Position numbers and translations under genes: made by a program. A stretch of 64,000 nucleotides of DNA from Qipengyuania gaetbuli (GTDB taxonomy: Bacteria > Pseudomonadota > Alphaproteobacteria > Sphingomonadales > Sphingomonadaceae), in the NCBI RefSeq assembly GCF_020524765.1, contig NZ_JAIVLR010000001.1:186001-250000 (forward strand), given 5' to 3'. The notes under the pieces are model-generated. The model had not been told where the DNA came from, made no database searches, and saw only the letters and a list, made by a program, of their open reading frames with translations. Below are positions 1 through 9,057 of the stretch, piece after piece (the stretch's first letter is position 1; every line of letters starts with the position of its first letter).

Positions 1-136
1 CACGCGTGATTTCCCCGTCGGGGCTGACCAGCGTGCCCAGAAGCTTGACCTGCAGGTCGCCGGCTTCGGCAGATGCGGTGGCCGGGAAAGCTGCGATTGC
101 CAGGGTGGCGAAGCTCAGCGCGAACTTGTTCTTCAT
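1..136 (-). CDS. OmpW-family outer membrane protein, N-terminal part only
   Basis: The reverse strand opens with an ATG at 136 and reads to the left edge of the window, so only about 45 residues are visible. The start is a typical Sec signal peptide (MKNK, a hydrophobic stretch, then ATASAEAG), followed by DLQVKLLGTLV and SPDGEI. That resembles the first strand of alphaproteobacterial OmpW-like beta-barrels. The gene is divergent from the FixK-like regulator and shares an FNR-type box with it, which fits oxygen-regulated OmpW genes elsewhere. The call depends on a short segment; any small outer-membrane barrel remains possible. Confidence 0.55.
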   Translation of the reverse strand, partial: MKNKFALSFATLAIAAFPATASAEAGDLQVKLLGTLVSPDGEITR

Positions 137-229
137 GATTTCCGTCCTGGCGCTGCAGTGGCCGTCCTTTACGGCCGAGGTTGTTACAGCGCTCGCCAGT
201 CCCAATGCCTTTGGCGCAAGGCCCTGACC

Positions 230-243
230 TTGATTTAGGTCAA
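230..243. promoter_or_regulatory. FNR/FixK-type box between ompW-like gene and fixK-like gene
   Basis: TTGAT-TTAG-GTCAA matches the FNR/Anr/FixK consensus TTGAT-N4-ATCAA at 9 of 10 defined positions. It lies in the divergent intergenic region, about 35-48 bp before the likely start codon of the regulator. It could serve either gene, for example as autoregulation. Confidence 0.6.
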
Positions 244-277
244 TGCCGCCAAAGGTTTTGTGCGGCATCGCCGCGCA

Positions 278-979
278 ATGATGACCTTCGCCGAGCAATT
301 CGACCGGTTTGCGCAGCTGCACCTGCCGGCACATCTTGGCGATGACGCCATCCTGCGGTTCCGCTCGCTGGCGCGCCCTGTGGACGCGGCGCGTGACGTC
401 GCTCTCGGCCTTGACGAGGGGAGCGACCATCTCGTGTTCGTGTCATCGGGCGCAATCAAGCTGGTCGCCCATGCCTCTGCCGGCCGCAACCAGGTGGTCG
501 CATTCCATTTCCCCGACGAACTGGTAGTCGTCCCTGCCCGCGCCGAGCATTCCTATACGCTGAGCACGCTGCGCAAGAGCGACCTCTTGGTGTTCGATTA
601 CGCCAGCTTCGCCGACCTTGCCCGCAGCGATCCCGCGGTATTGCGCAGCCTGCTCGACACGGCCCGCAGTTCGCTTTCACGTTCGCGCGAAAAGTCGCTC
701 ACGCTCGGCCGCAAGACCGCCACCGAAAGGCTCGCCAGCTTCCTGGTGGGCATGGCGCACCGCATCGGCGTGGAGCGCGAAGGCCTCACCTTCATCGACC
801 TGCCGATGTCGCGGCGCGACATCGCCGACAGCCTCGGCCTGACCATCGAGACGGTAAGCCGCCAGTTCACCATCCTGCGCGACCTCGGGATCGTCCGCAC
901 GGTCGGCAAGTCGGGCGTGCAACTGGTCGACCTGCGCGCCCTCGAGGCGCGGGCCGGATACCTGACCGAGGCCGCGTGA
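278..979 (+). CDS. CRP/FNR-family transcriptional regulator, FixK-like
   Basis: This protein of about 233 residues has an N-terminal cyclic-nucleotide-type beta-barrel and a C-terminal winged helix. The recognition helix TIETVSRQF carries the E-SR signature of the FNR/FixK branch. The sequence has no cysteine at all, so it cannot hold the N-terminal [4Fe-4S] cluster of true FNR/FnrL. A FixK-like role is therefore more likely, with level or another signal controlling it. It sits directly upstream of ccoN, and FNR-type boxes lie on both sides, which implies control of the cbb3 oxidase genes. ATG codons at 278 and 281 are preferred over an in-frame GTG at 260. Confidence 0.85.
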   Translation: MMTFAEQFDRFAQLHLPAHLGDDAILRFRSLARPVDAARDVALGLDEGSDHLVFVSSGAIKLVAHASAGRNQVVAFHFPDELVVVPARAEHSYTLSTLRKSDLLVFDYASFADLARSDPAVLRSLLDTARSSLSRSREKSLTLGRKTATERLASFLVGMAHRIGVEREGLTFIDLPMSRRDIADSLGLTIETVSRQFTILRDLGIVRTVGKSGVQLVDLRALEARAGYLTEAA

Positions 980-994
980 AATTTTTGATCAAAA

Positions 995-1008
995 TTGCGC
1001 TGGATCAA
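995..1008. promoter_or_regulatory. FNR/FixK-type box upstream of ccoN
   Basis: TTGCG-CTGG-ATCAA has a perfect right half and a 3-of-5 left half of the TTGAT-N4-ATCAA consensus. Its centre is about 60 bp before the ccoN start codon. This is a plausible activator site for low-oxygen induction of the cbb3 operon by the regulator encoded just upstream. Confidence 0.6.
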
Positions 1009-1060
1009 AGTTTGCCCGCCAGCGGGTGGCTAGCAGCAGTGCCGGACAACGGAGATTTCA

Positions 1061-2728
1061 ATGCAAGCTGAATCTGCTCTCGGGCGCGTGGCACTATGGT
1101 TTGTCATCGCCCTGCTGGCACTGGCGGCGATGCTATCGGCCAAGGACGGCGGTTTCGCCGCGCATGCGCTGATCGTCGCGGTGACAGCCTTCGCCCTCGT
1201 CCTGGTCAGCGCCGCAAGGTTCGATCCCACGACATCGCTCAACAGCTTCTTCCGCATCCCGCCGGGGGAAAGCCAGTATGATGACGACCCGGTCCGCTGG
1301 GGCGTGCTGGCGACGATGTTCTGGGGCCTGGCAGGCTTCGTGGCAGGGCTCTACATCGCCCTGCAGCTTGCGTTTCCGCAGCTCAATTTCGAGCCCTACC
1401 TCAATTTCGGCCGCCTGCGCCCGCTGCATACCAGCGCGGTGATTTTCGCGTTCGGCGGCAATGCGCTGCTCGCAACCAGTTTCTACGTCGTCCAGCGTAC
1501 CTGCCGCGCCAAGTTGGCCTTCCCCTCGCTCGCGCGCTTCGTGTTCTGGGGCTACCAGATGTTCATCGTGCTGGCGGCCACCGGCTATCTCCTCGGCGTT
1601 ACGCAGTCCAAGGAATACGCCGAACCCGAATGGTACGTCGACCTGTGGCTGACCATCGTCTGGGTCGCCTATCTTATCGTCTTCGTCGCCACGATCGTGA
1701 AGCGTAAGGAACCCCACATCTACGTGGCCAACTGGTTCTTCCTCGCCTTCATCATCACCGTGGCGATGCTGCACGTGGTCAACAACCTCGCCATCCCGGT
1801 CAGCCCGACGGGTTCGCGCAGCTACCAGGTCTTCGCCGGGGTGCAGGATGCGCTAACCCAGTGGTGGTACGGCCATAACGCGGTCGGCTTTTTCCTGACC
1901 GCCGGCTTCCTGGCGATGATGTACTACTTCGTCCCCAAGCAGGCTGAGCGTCCGGTCTATTCCTACCGCCTGTCGATCATCCACTTCTGGTCGCTGATCT
2001 TCCTCTACATCTGGGCGGGTCCGCACCACCTTCACTATACCGCGCTGCCCGACTGGGCGCAGACGCTGGGCATGGTGTTCTCGGTGATGCTGTGGATGCC
2101 CAGCTGGGGCGGCATGATCAACGGCCTGATGACGCTGAACGGCGCCTGGGACAAGATCCGCACCGATCCGATCATCCGCATGATGGTCATGGCGCTCGCC
2201 TTCTACGGGATGAGCACCTTCGAAGGCCCGATGATGTCGATCAAGGCCGTGAACAGCCTGTCGCACTACACCGACTGGACCATCGGCCACGTCCATTCCG
2301 GCGCACTGGGCTGGAACGGCATGATCACCTTCGCCTGCGTCTACTACCTCGTGCCGCGCCTGTGGAAGCGCAAGCGGATGTATTCGCTGCGCATGATCAA
2401 CTGGCACTTCTGGCTCGCGACGCTGGGGATCGTCTTCTACGCCGCAAGCATGTGGGTGGCAGGCGTCACCCAGGGCCTGATGTGGCGTGAATACGGTGCC
2501 GACGGCTACCTCGTGAACAGCTTTGCCGACACCGTCGCAGCGCTGCACCCGATGTACCTGCTGCGTGCCTTCGGCGGCCTGCTCTACCTGTCGGGCTACG
2601 TCATCATGATCTGGAACGTGTGGCAGACCCTCGCCGGTCGTGTCCGCGAGGAAGCTCCGATGACCGAGACCCCGCACGACGAGAACGCCGACCGTCCCCT
2701 TCCCCCTGCCGCCGTACCGGCCGAGTGA
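1061..2728 (+). CDS. ccoN: cbb3-type cytochrome c oxidase subunit I (CcoN)
   Basis: This is the catalytic haem-copper subunit of the high-affinity cbb3 terminal oxidase in the inner membrane; it reduces oxygen to water. The 555 residues form 12 or more membrane spans. Hallmark segments are [15 protein letters not shown], the [11 protein letters not shown] stretch with the Cu-B histidine and the cbb3-specific tyrosine region, and [14 protein letters not shown]. The N-terminus begins with an extra hydrophobic helix, so the protein is slightly longer than minimal CcoN. The ATG at 1061 follows a CGGAG ribosome site. It is the first gene of a compact ccoNOQP-GHIS run. Confidence 0.97.
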   Translation: MQAESALGRVALWFVIALLALAAMLSAKDGGFAAHALIVAVTAFALVLVSAARFDPTTSLNSFFRIPPGESQYDDDPVRWGVLATMFWGLAGFVAGLYIALQLAFPQLNFEPYLNFGRLRPLHTSAVIFAFGGNALLATSFYVVQRTCRAKLAFPSLARFVFWGYQMFIVLAATGYLLGVTQSKEYAEPEWYVDLWLTIVWVAYLIVFVATIVKRKEPHIYVANWFFLAFIITVAMLHVVNNLAIPVSPTGSRSYQVFAGVQDALTQWWYGHNAVGFFLTAGFLAMMYYFVPKQAERPVYSYRLSIIHFWSLIFLYIWAGPHHLHYTALPDWAQTLGMVFSVMLWMPSWGGMINGLMTLNGAWDKIRTDPIIRMMVMALAFYGMSTFEGPMMSIKAVNSLSHYTDWTIGHVHSGALGWNGMITFACVYYLVPRLWKRKRMYSLRMINWHFWLATLGIVFYAASMWVAGVTQGLMWREYGADGYLVNSFADTVAALHPMYLLRAFGGLLYLSGYVIMIWNVWQTLAGRVREEAPMTETPHDENADRPLPPAAVPAE

Positions 2729-2736
2729 GAACGAGC

Positions 2737-3501
2737 ATGACAGACCAAGTCGTCAAAGAAACCGTCAAGGGCCACAAGCGGCTCGAACGCAACGTCACCC
2801 TGATGGCGGTCGCGACCTTCCTCACCGTCACTATCGGCGGCATCGTGGAAATCGCCCCGCTGTTCTGGATCGACAACACGATCGAGAAGGTGGACGGGAT
2901 GCGTCCCTACACACCGCTCGAACTCGCCGGCCGCGACATCTACATCCGCGAAGGCTGCTATACCTGTCACAGCCAGATGATCCGTCCGTTCAAGGACGAG
3001 GTCGAACGCTACGGCCACTACAGCCTCGCGGCAGAAAGCATGTACGACCACCCGTTCCAGTGGGGCTCCAAGCGTACCGGGCCGGACCTTGCCCGCGTCG
3101 GCGGCCGCTATTCGGACGAATGGCACGTGCAGCATCTCAAGAACCCGCAGGATGTCGTGCCCGAAAGCGTGATGCCGCAGTACGGCTTCCTGGCGGAGGC
3201 CGATCTTTCGATCGCCGATCCGGCCGCCAACCTCGCGGCGCTTCGCCGGGTGGGCGTGCCCTATTCGGACGAGCAGATCGAGAAGGCCGAGGCCGACCTC
3301 AAGCTCCAGGCTGACCCTGCCGGCAATGCGGCGGACCTCGCTGCCCGCTATCCCAAGTCGCAGGTGCGCGATTACGATGGCAATCCGGCTCGCCTGACCG
3401 AGATGGATGCGCTGGTCGCCTACCTCCAGATGCTGGGCACGCTGGTCGATGTCGACAGTGCCGCCGCGCAGGAGGAACTCGCCACCGAGAAGGGGCGCTG
3501 A
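2737..3501 (+). CDS. ccoO: cbb3-type cytochrome c oxidase subunit II (CcoO)
   Basis: CcoO is the membrane-anchored mono-haem cytochrome c subunit of the cbb3 oxidase; it passes electrons from CcoP to CcoN. The 254-residue protein has one N-terminal membrane anchor (about residues 22-43), then the haem motif CYTCH and the conserved SQMIRPF segment. [21 protein letters not shown] and MPQYGFLA, with the axial methionine, follow. The start at 2737 lies 8 bp after the ccoN stop and gives the normal family N-terminus. A longer reading frame running back into ccoN has no support. Confidence 0.97.
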   Translation: MTDQVVKETVKGHKRLERNVTLMAVATFLTVTIGGIVEIAPLFWIDNTIEKVDGMRPYTPLELAGRDIYIREGCYTCHSQMIRPFKDEVERYGHYSLAAESMYDHPFQWGSKRTGPDLARVGGRYSDEWHVQHLKNPQDVVPESVMPQYGFLAEADLSIADPAANLAALRRVGVPYSDEQIEKAEADLKLQADPAGNAADLAARYPKSQVRDYDGNPARLTEMDALVAYLQMLGTLVDVDSAAAQEELATEKGR

Positions 3502-3503
3502 GG

Positions 3504-3662
3504 ATGTACGAGACCCTGCGCCACTTCGCCGACAGCTATGGCCTTGCAGCCATGATGGTCGCCTTCCTCGCGCTCTGCGCCTGGCCGTTCCGCCCCGGAG
3601 CACACCAGCACAACCAGAACGCCGCCAATTCGATTTTCAAGGACATGCCCGATGGCGAATGA
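3504..3662 (+). CDS. ccoQ: cbb3-type oxidase small subunit (CcoQ)
   Basis: A 52-residue protein (MYETLRHFADSYG..., one membrane helix with a WPFRPG exit segment) is encoded between ccoO and ccoP. The size, single membrane span, position and charged tail match CcoQ/FixQ, which stabilizes the assembled oxidase. It starts 2 bp after the ccoO stop, and its 3' end overlaps the start of ccoP by 11 bp. Confidence 0.93.
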   Translation: MYETLRHFADSYGLAAMMVAFLALCAWPFRPGAHQHNQNAANSIFKDMPDGE

Positions 3663-4569
3663 CGACAAGCGCATCGACCAGCCGACTGGGACCGAATTCG
3701 TCGGTCACGAATGGGACGGCATCGAGGAACTGAACACGCCGCTGCCGCGATGGTGGCTGTGGACCTTCTACCTGACGGTCTTCTGGGGCCTCGCCTACAC
3801 GGTGGCCTATCCCGCCTGGCCGATGATCTCGGGCGCCACGCAGGGCATGCTGGGCTGGACCAGCCGCGGCCAGCTGGCAGACGAGATGGATCTCGCCGAC
3901 CAGGCCCGCATGAGCGTTAACGAGCGGATCGCCGCTCTGGACGTGGAGAAGCTGGCCGCCGATCCCGAACTGATGGAACAGGCCATCGCTGGCGGCGCCG
4001 CGGCATTCCGCGTGAACTGTTCGCAGTGCCACGGATCGGGCGCAGCGGGCTATCAGGACCTCGGCTATCCCAACCTCAACGACGACGACTGGCTGTGGGG
4101 CGGTTCGATGAGCGAGATCGAATACACGATCACGCACGGCATCCGCCAGCCGGGTGAAGATCGCCGCCAGGGCGTGATGCCCCCGTTCGACGGCGCATTT
4201 GATAATGCCCAGATGGCTGCGCTCGTCTCGCACGTCCGGTCGCTCAGCGGCCTGGAACAGCCCAATGCCGCCGGCGCTGCCACTTATGCGGACAATTGTG
4301 CCGCCTGCCACGGCACCGCAGGCGAAGGGAACCGCGAACTGGGCGCGCCGCGCCTCGACGACGCCATCTGGCTGCGCGGCAGCAGCGCCGCAGCCATCCG
4401 GGCGCAGATCGTGAACCCGAAGATGGGCGCAATGCCCGCCTTTGGCGAACGGCTCGATCCGGTGACCATCAAGATGCTGGCGGCATTCGTCCATTCGCGC
4501 GGGGGAGGCGAGGACTTCGTGGAGGCTCCGGTCGAAGAACCGGTCGCCGAAGCCGATGCCGCAGAATGA
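3652..4569 (+). CDS. ccoP: cbb3-type cytochrome c oxidase subunit III, di-haem (CcoP)
   Basis: CcoP is the di-haem cytochrome c entry point for electrons into the cbb3 complex. The 305 residues start with the family motif TEFVGHEWDGIEELNTPLPRWW and two hydrophobic segments. Two haem c domains follow, with motifs CSQCH and CAACH. An acidic C-terminal tail (EAPVEEPVAEADAAE) ends the protein. The start overlaps the ccoQ end and the stop overlaps the ccoG start, consistent with translational coupling. Confidence 0.97.
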   Translation: MANDDKRIDQPTGTEFVGHEWDGIEELNTPLPRWWLWTFYLTVFWGLAYTVAYPAWPMISGATQGMLGWTSRGQLADEMDLADQARMSVNERIAALDVEKLAADPELMEQAIAGGAAAFRVNCSQCHGSGAAGYQDLGYPNLNDDDWLWGGSMSEIEYTITHGIRQPGEDRRQGVMPPFDGAFDNAQMAALVSHVRSLSGLEQPNAAGAATYADNCAACHGTAGEGNRELGAPRLDDAIWLRGSSAAAIRAQIVNPKMGAMPAFGERLDPVTIKMLAAFVHSRGGGEDFVEAPVEEPVAEADAAE

Positions 4570-6115
4570 CGATCCGCGGCAGGTAATCGAAGACGGGGTC
4601 GTCAAGACCAACGACCCCGTCTCGAGCGCCGTTGCCAGCCCCGAAGCGGCCACCCGCAGGCACGAGCCGCACCAGCCGCCGCGTCAGGACCTGCCCGAAA
4701 AGCTCTACGAAGCGCGCAAGGCGGTTCACAACAAGCGCATCGACGGCCCGTTCCGCCGCTTCAAGTGGCTGGTGATGGTCGTTACCTTAGCGATCTACTA
4801 CGGCACGCCGTGGATCCGCTGGGACCGTGGCCCGTACGCACCCGACCAGGCAGTGCTGGTCGATCTCGCCAACCGCCGCTTCTACATGTTCGGCATCGAG
4901 ATCTGGCCGCACGAATTCTACTTCGTCGCCGGCCTGCTGATCATGGCGGGCATCGGCCTCTTCCTCGTGACCAGCGCGGTCGGCCGCGCCTGGTGCGGCT
5001 ATGCCTGTCCCCAGACCGTGTGGACCGACGTGTTCCAGCACGTCGACCGCTTCGTCGACGGCGACCGCAATGCGCGCATGCGCCTAGACGCGGCGCCGTG
5101 GACGTGGAGCAAGGTCATGCGCCGCGCCTTCAAGTGGTCCATCTACCTCTTCATCGGCTTCTGGACCGGCGGCGCGTGGATCATGTACTTCGCCGATGCA
5201 CCTACCCTGGTGCATGATTTCTGGCGCGGAGAGGCTGCCCCGGTCGCCTACATCACGGTTGCCGTCCTGACGCTGACCACCGTCACGCTGGGCGGGTTCA
5301 TGCGCGAACAGGTGTGCATCTACATGTGCCCCTGGCCGCGTATCCAGACCGCGATGATGGACGAAAAATCGCTGCTGGTGACCTACAAGGACTGGCGCGG
5401 TGAACCGCGAGGCAGCGTCAAGAAAGCCGCCAAGAACCCCGGCCAGTTCGGTGACTGCATCGACTGCACCCAGTGCGTGCAGGTCTGCCCGACCGGCATC
5501 GACATCCGCGAAGGACCGCAGATCGGCTGCATCACCTGCGCATTGTGCATCGATGCCTGCGACCGGGTGATGAAGGATATCGGTCGCCCGCGCGGCCTGA
5601 TCGACTACGCCACGCTTGAGGACTGCGAGCGGGAGGCCGCAGGCGGAACGCCGCGCCCGCCGTGGAAGGCGCTGCTGCGTCCGCGCACGCTGGTCTATCT
5701 CGGCATCTGGTCGGCGATCGGCTTCGCCCTGCTTTTCGCGCTCGGCACAAGGTCGCATCTCGACCTAACTATTTCACCCGACCGCAATCCGCCCTTCATG
5801 CTGATGAGCGACGGTTCGATCCGCAATTCCTACACGCTCAAGCTGCGCAACATGACCACCAGTCCGCGCGAGATGACCGTGACGATGGAGGGGCTGGAAG
5901 GCGGCCGTTTCTGGACCGACCGCATCAGCCAGGATGCCGCAGCGCGCAGCCAGGCCTTCACCGTCCCCGCGGACGAGACGCGGACCGTCAGGGCCTATGT
6001 CGTGGCGCCTGCAGGCAGCGGCCAGCAGGACTTCACCTTCACGCTGGCGACCGACGACCAGCAACCCGAAACCGCCAGCGGCACGACCCGCTTCAGCGCA
6101 CCGGAGAGCGAATGA
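4556..6115 (+). CDS. ccoG: Cytochrome c oxidase accessory protein CcoG (Cu/ferredoxin type)
   Basis: CcoG/FixG is a membrane ferredoxin-like protein needed for cbb3 biogenesis; it has been linked to Cu(II) reduction for the CcoI route. In 519 residues it has about five membrane helices and a CGYACPQTVWTDVF segment. Two 4Fe-4S signatures follow in CIDCTQCVQVCPTG and CITCALCIDACD, and the C-terminal periplasmic domain is of Ig type. A disordered N-terminal region of about 50 residues precedes the first helix. It overlaps ccoP by 14 bp and ccoH by 4 bp. Confidence 0.95.
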   Translation: MPQNDDPRQVIEDGVVKTNDPVSSAVASPEAATRRHEPHQPPRQDLPEKLYEARKAVHNKRIDGPFRRFKWLVMVVTLAIYYGTPWIRWDRGPYAPDQAVLVDLANRRFYMFGIEIWPHEFYFVAGLLIMAGIGLFLVTSAVGRAWCGYACPQTVWTDVFQHVDRFVDGDRNARMRLDAAPWTWSKVMRRAFKWSIYLFIGFWTGGAWIMYFADAPTLVHDFWRGEAAPVAYITVAVLTLTTVTLGGFMREQVCIYMCPWPRIQTAMMDEKSLLVTYKDWRGEPRGSVKKAAKNPGQFGDCIDCTQCVQVCPTGIDIREGPQIGCITCALCIDACDRVMKDIGRPRGLIDYATLEDCEREAAGGTPRPPWKALLRPRTLVYLGIWSAIGFALLFALGTRSHLDLTISPDRNPPFMLMSDGSIRNSYTLKLRNMTTSPREMTVTMEGLEGGRFWTDRISQDAAARSQAFTVPADETRTVRAYVVAPAGSGQQDFTFTLATDDQQPETASGTTRFSAPESE

Positions 6116-6561
6116 TGACCAAGCGTTTCACGGGCTGGCACATGACCGGCATCCTCGTAGGAGGCTTCGGCGTGGTGGTCGCTGTCAATTTCATGATGGC
6201 CGGCCTTGCCGTGAACAGCTTCGGCGGAGTCGTCGTGGAGAATTCCTACGTCGCCAGCCAGAAGTTCAACGGCTGGCTGGCAGCAGCGGAAGAGGCCAAT
6301 GAACTCGGCTGGTCGGCCCGTGTGGCACGAAATGGCGCAGGTCATCTGGAAGTCCAGACCGAGGGCACGCCCGTAGGCACGCTCGCGACGGCCGAACTGC
6401 GTCACCCGCTCGGCCGGGCAGAACCGCTGCGCTGGCAGCTCGAGGCAGAAGATGACGGCCGCTTCGTCAGCGCCGCGCCTTTGCCCGAAGGACGCTGGCT
6501 GGTTCGCCTGACCCTTGCCGAAGGCGAGCAAGAATACCGCATCGAGCGCCCCGTGGGATGA
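6112..6561 (+). CDS. ccoH: FixH/CcoH family cbb3 assembly protein
   Basis: The 149-residue protein has one N-terminal membrane helix (GILVGGFGVVVAVNFMMAGLA) and a soluble periplasmic domain starting SFGGVVVENSYVASQKFNGWL, the FixH signature. CcoH assists cbb3 assembly next to CcoG and CcoI. Two adjacent ATG codons (6112 and 6115) can serve as start. The first overlaps the ccoG stop as ATGATGA, and the gene overlaps ccoI by 4 bp. Confidence 0.92.
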   Translation: MMTKRFTGWHMTGILVGGFGVVVAVNFMMAGLAVNSFGGVVVENSYVASQKFNGWLAAAEEANELGWSARVARNGAGHLEVQTEGTPVGTLATAELRHPLGRAEPLRWQLEAEDDGRFVSAAPLPEGRWLVRLTLAEGEQEYRIERPVG

Positions 6562-8681
6562 ACGCTCTCGCCACTCCCCTGCCCGACGAGGCGCCGGCTC
6601 TGGTCGACAGCCGCTTCACCGTGCCGGGGATGCGGTGCGCAGGCTGTATCGCGAAGATCGAGCGCGGCCTTGGCGACATCGATGGTGTCGACGCGGCGCG
6701 CGTGAACTTCTCTGCCAAGCGCGTAGCGGTCCGCCACGATGCGCGAGTGGATGACGAGGCGCTGATCTCGGCACTCGAACACCTCGGCTTCGAAGCGCAG
6801 CCGGTGGCCGCCAACCCGCTGGCGGAAGACGACCGGGAGGCAAAGCGCCTGTTCCGCGCGCTTGCGGTCGCAGGCTTCGGCATGATGAACATCATGCTTC
6901 TGTCGGTCAGCGTGTGGTCGGGCGCAGGCGGCGTGACGCGCGAGCTGTTCCACCTTCTTTCCGCCCTTATCGCCCTGCCGGTGGTGGCTTATTCCGGCCG
7001 CCCCTTCTTTGCCAGCGCGGCCATGGCGCTGCGCTATCGCCGGACCAACATGGACGTCCCCATTTCGATCGGTGTCCTGCTGGCGACGGGCATGTCCTTC
7101 TACGAAGTGCTTACCGGCGGCGAGCATGCCTATTTCGATGGCGCTGTCATGCTGCTCTTCTTCCTGCTGGCAGGGCGTTCGCTCGACACCATGATGCGCA
7201 ACCGCACGCGGGCAGGCATCGGCGCACTGCTGTCGCGCATGGGCAAGAGCGCAGCCATTGTCCAGGAGGACGGCAGCACGCAGCGGATCGCGGCGGAAAA
7301 CCTCTTTCCCGGCATGACCATGATCGTGGCGGCCGGCGACGCCCTCGCCGCAGACGGCACGGTCGTTTCCGGCAAGGGAGCGCTCGACAATGCCATGCTG
7401 ACGGGCGAAAGCACGCCCGAAGCCGTCGCCCCAGGCGATACGGTCCATGCTGGCGCGATCGCCCTCGAAGGCCCGCTGACTGTCGAGATCACGGCGACGC
7501 AGGGCGACACCGCGCTCGCGGAAATCGCGCGCCTTATGGATGAAGCGGGCCAGTCCCGCAGCCGCTACGTGCGTATCGCGGACCGCGCCTCGCGGCTCTA
7601 TGCGCCTGCGGTTCACACGCTGGCCGTGCTGGCATTCGTCGGCTGGATGATCGCGGGCGCCGGCTGGCACCAGTCGCTCGTCATTGCGATTGCGGTGCTT
7701 ATCATCACCTGCCCCTGCGCGATGGGACTTGCAGTTCCGGCGGCGCAGGTTGTTGCCTCCGGTGCGCTCATCAAGAAGGGCCTGCTGGTCAAGGACGGGA
7801 CAGCGCTCGAACGGCTGGCAGAGGTCGATATCGCCCTGTTCGACAAGACCGGCACGCTCACGCTGGGCGAGCCTCGCCCCGATATCTCGCATCTCGACGA
7901 ACGCGCCAAATCGGTCGCCCTCGCCCTTGCACAGGCGAGCAGCCATCCGCTCAGCCGCGGTCTCACGGCAAGCCTGCGGGCGGAAGACGTGAAACCTGCG
8001 ACCCTTGCCGATATCAGCGAGATCAAGGGCGAAGGGATCGTGGCGACCTGGGACAATTCCTCGGTCGCGCTGCGCCGCAACGAGATCGGCGGGCCGGGCA
8101 TGTCCACCACGCTCCATGTCGGCGGGCTCGCCTATCCCATTCTGTTTTCGGATGCCCTGCGACCGGACGCGAAGGAAGCGATCGACACGCTCGCGCGGAT
8201 GGAGGTGCGCTCGCAGGTCATTTCCGGCGACCGCCCGGGTGCCGTCGCGAAGGTGGTCGAGGAACTGAACCTCGAAGGTTTTGCCGGAGTCGGTCCGGAA
8301 GAAAAGCTCGAACGGCTCGAAGGCCTGCGCGCTGAGGGTCACTTCCCGCTGATGGTCGGCGATGGCCTCAACGACGGCCCTGCCCTTGCTGCCGCCCACG
8401 CCTCCATCGCGCCGGGCACGGCCAGCGATATCAGCCAGCAGGCCGCAGATGCAGTCTTCATCGGCGAGCGCCTTGCGCCCGTGGCAACTGCCGTGAGCGT
8501 GGCTCGCGACACGATGCGTATCGTGCGCCAGAACTTCACCTTCGCCATCGGTTACAACGTGCTGGCCGTTCCGCTGGCGCTGGCAGGCATGGTCACGCCG
8601 CTGATAGCAGCCATCGCCATGTCGCTCAGCTCTCTGGTGGTGGTCGCAAACTCGCTTCGCCTCGCACGAGCTGCGAAGTGA
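6558..8681 (+). CDS. ccoI: Copper-translocating P-type ATPase CcoI (FixI)
   Basis: CcoI is a P1B-type ATPase that moves copper across the inner membrane for the CcoN Cu-B centre. The 707 residues contain an N-terminal HMA domain with GMRCAGCIAKIE, the TGES actuator loop, the CPCAMGLAVP transmembrane metal site, the DKTGTLT phosphorylation site and GDGLNDGPAL in the hinge. The HPLSRG nucleotide-binding motif is present. The CPC site and the operon position favour CcoI over a copper efflux CopA. Confidence 0.96.
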   Translation: MNALATPLPDEAPALVDSRFTVPGMRCAGCIAKIERGLGDIDGVDAARVNFSAKRVAVRHDARVDDEALISALEHLGFEAQPVAANPLAEDDREAKRLFRALAVAGFGMMNIMLLSVSVWSGAGGVTRELFHLLSALIALPVVAYSGRPFFASAAMALRYRRTNMDVPISIGVLLATGMSFYEVLTGGEHAYFDGAVMLLFFLLAGRSLDTMMRNRTRAGIGALLSRMGKSAAIVQEDGSTQRIAAENLFPGMTMIVAAGDALAADGTVVSGKGALDNAMLTGESTPEAVAPGDTVHAGAIALEGPLTVEITATQGDTALAEIARLMDEAGQSRSRYVRIADRASRLYAPAVHTLAVLAFVGWMIAGAGWHQSLVIAIAVLIITCPCAMGLAVPAAQVVASGALIKKGLLVKDGTALERLAEVDIALFDKTGTLTLGEPRPDISHLDERAKSVALALAQASSHPLSRGLTASLRAEDVKPATLADISEIKGEGIVATWDNSSVALRRNEIGGPGMSTTLHVGGLAYPILFSDALRPDAKEAIDTLARMEVRSQVISGDRPGAVAKVVEELNLEGFAGVGPEEKLERLEGLRAEGHFPLMVGDGLNDGPALAAAHASIAPGTASDISQQAADAVFIGERLAPVATAVSVARDTMRIVRQNFTFAIGYNVLAVPLALAGMVTPLIAAIAMSLSSLVVVANSLRLARAAK

Positions 8682-8842
8682 GCGGGCTTGCGATCCTCAT
8701 CCCGATTGCGCTCGGCATGGGCGTGTTCGGGCTGGCGATGTTCTTCTGGGCCATGCGCGACGGGCAGTTCGAGGATCTCGACGGCGCTGCGCACCGCATC
8801 CTTATCGACGATGAGGACGAGAGCGAGGAGAGCGCCAAATGA
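8678..8842 (+). CDS. ccoS: cbb3-type oxidase assembly protein CcoS
   Basis: This GTG-started 54-residue protein has a single membrane helix (AILIPIALGMGVFGLAMFFWAMRDGQF) and an acidic tail, EDLDGAAHRILIDDEDE. The FFWAMRDGQFEDLDG segment is the CcoS signature. CcoS is needed for haem and copper insertion into the cbb3 oxidase. It overlaps ccoI by 4 bp and the next small gene by 4 bp. Confidence 0.93.
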   Translation: MSGLAILIPIALGMGVFGLAMFFWAMRDGQFEDLDGAAHRILIDDEDESEESAK

Positions 8843-9057
8843 GTTCCTTCGCGTTCCCCCTTGCTGCGCTGCTACCACTGATAATCGGCCCCCTGCCCGC
8901 CGAAGCCACGAGCTTGACGGCTACGCTTTGCGCCAGTGGTGAAACCATCGTCCTTACCCTCCCGATGCGCACCGGCGGAGAAGACCAACCCGGCGCCTGC
9001 CTGCAAAAAGGGTGTCACGCCGGTTGCTCTCGAAAACGGCTTGATCGAAGTCAATGA
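8839..9057 (+). CDS. Small secreted cysteine/histidine protein of unknown function in the cco operon
   Basis: This is a 72-residue protein with a hydrophobic, signal-like N-terminus (MSSFAFPLAALLPLIIGPLPAEA). A short polar domain ends in ACLQKGCHAGCSRKR. It overlaps ccoS and hemN by 4 bp each (ATGA), so it is probably translated as part of the operon. The Cx4CHxxC tail could bind metal or haem, but no known family is recognised and the function is unknown. The gene call rests on the double overlap, the start position and the ordered Cys/His pattern. Confidence 0.7.
   Translation: MSSFAFPLAALLPLIIGPLPAEATSLTATLCASGETIVLTLPMRTGGEDQPGACLQKGCHAGCSRKRLDRSQ

Noticed and set aside
6402-8399. 665-codon open frame antisense to ccoI
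   Set aside because: Shadow frame over a clearly identified P-type ATPase.
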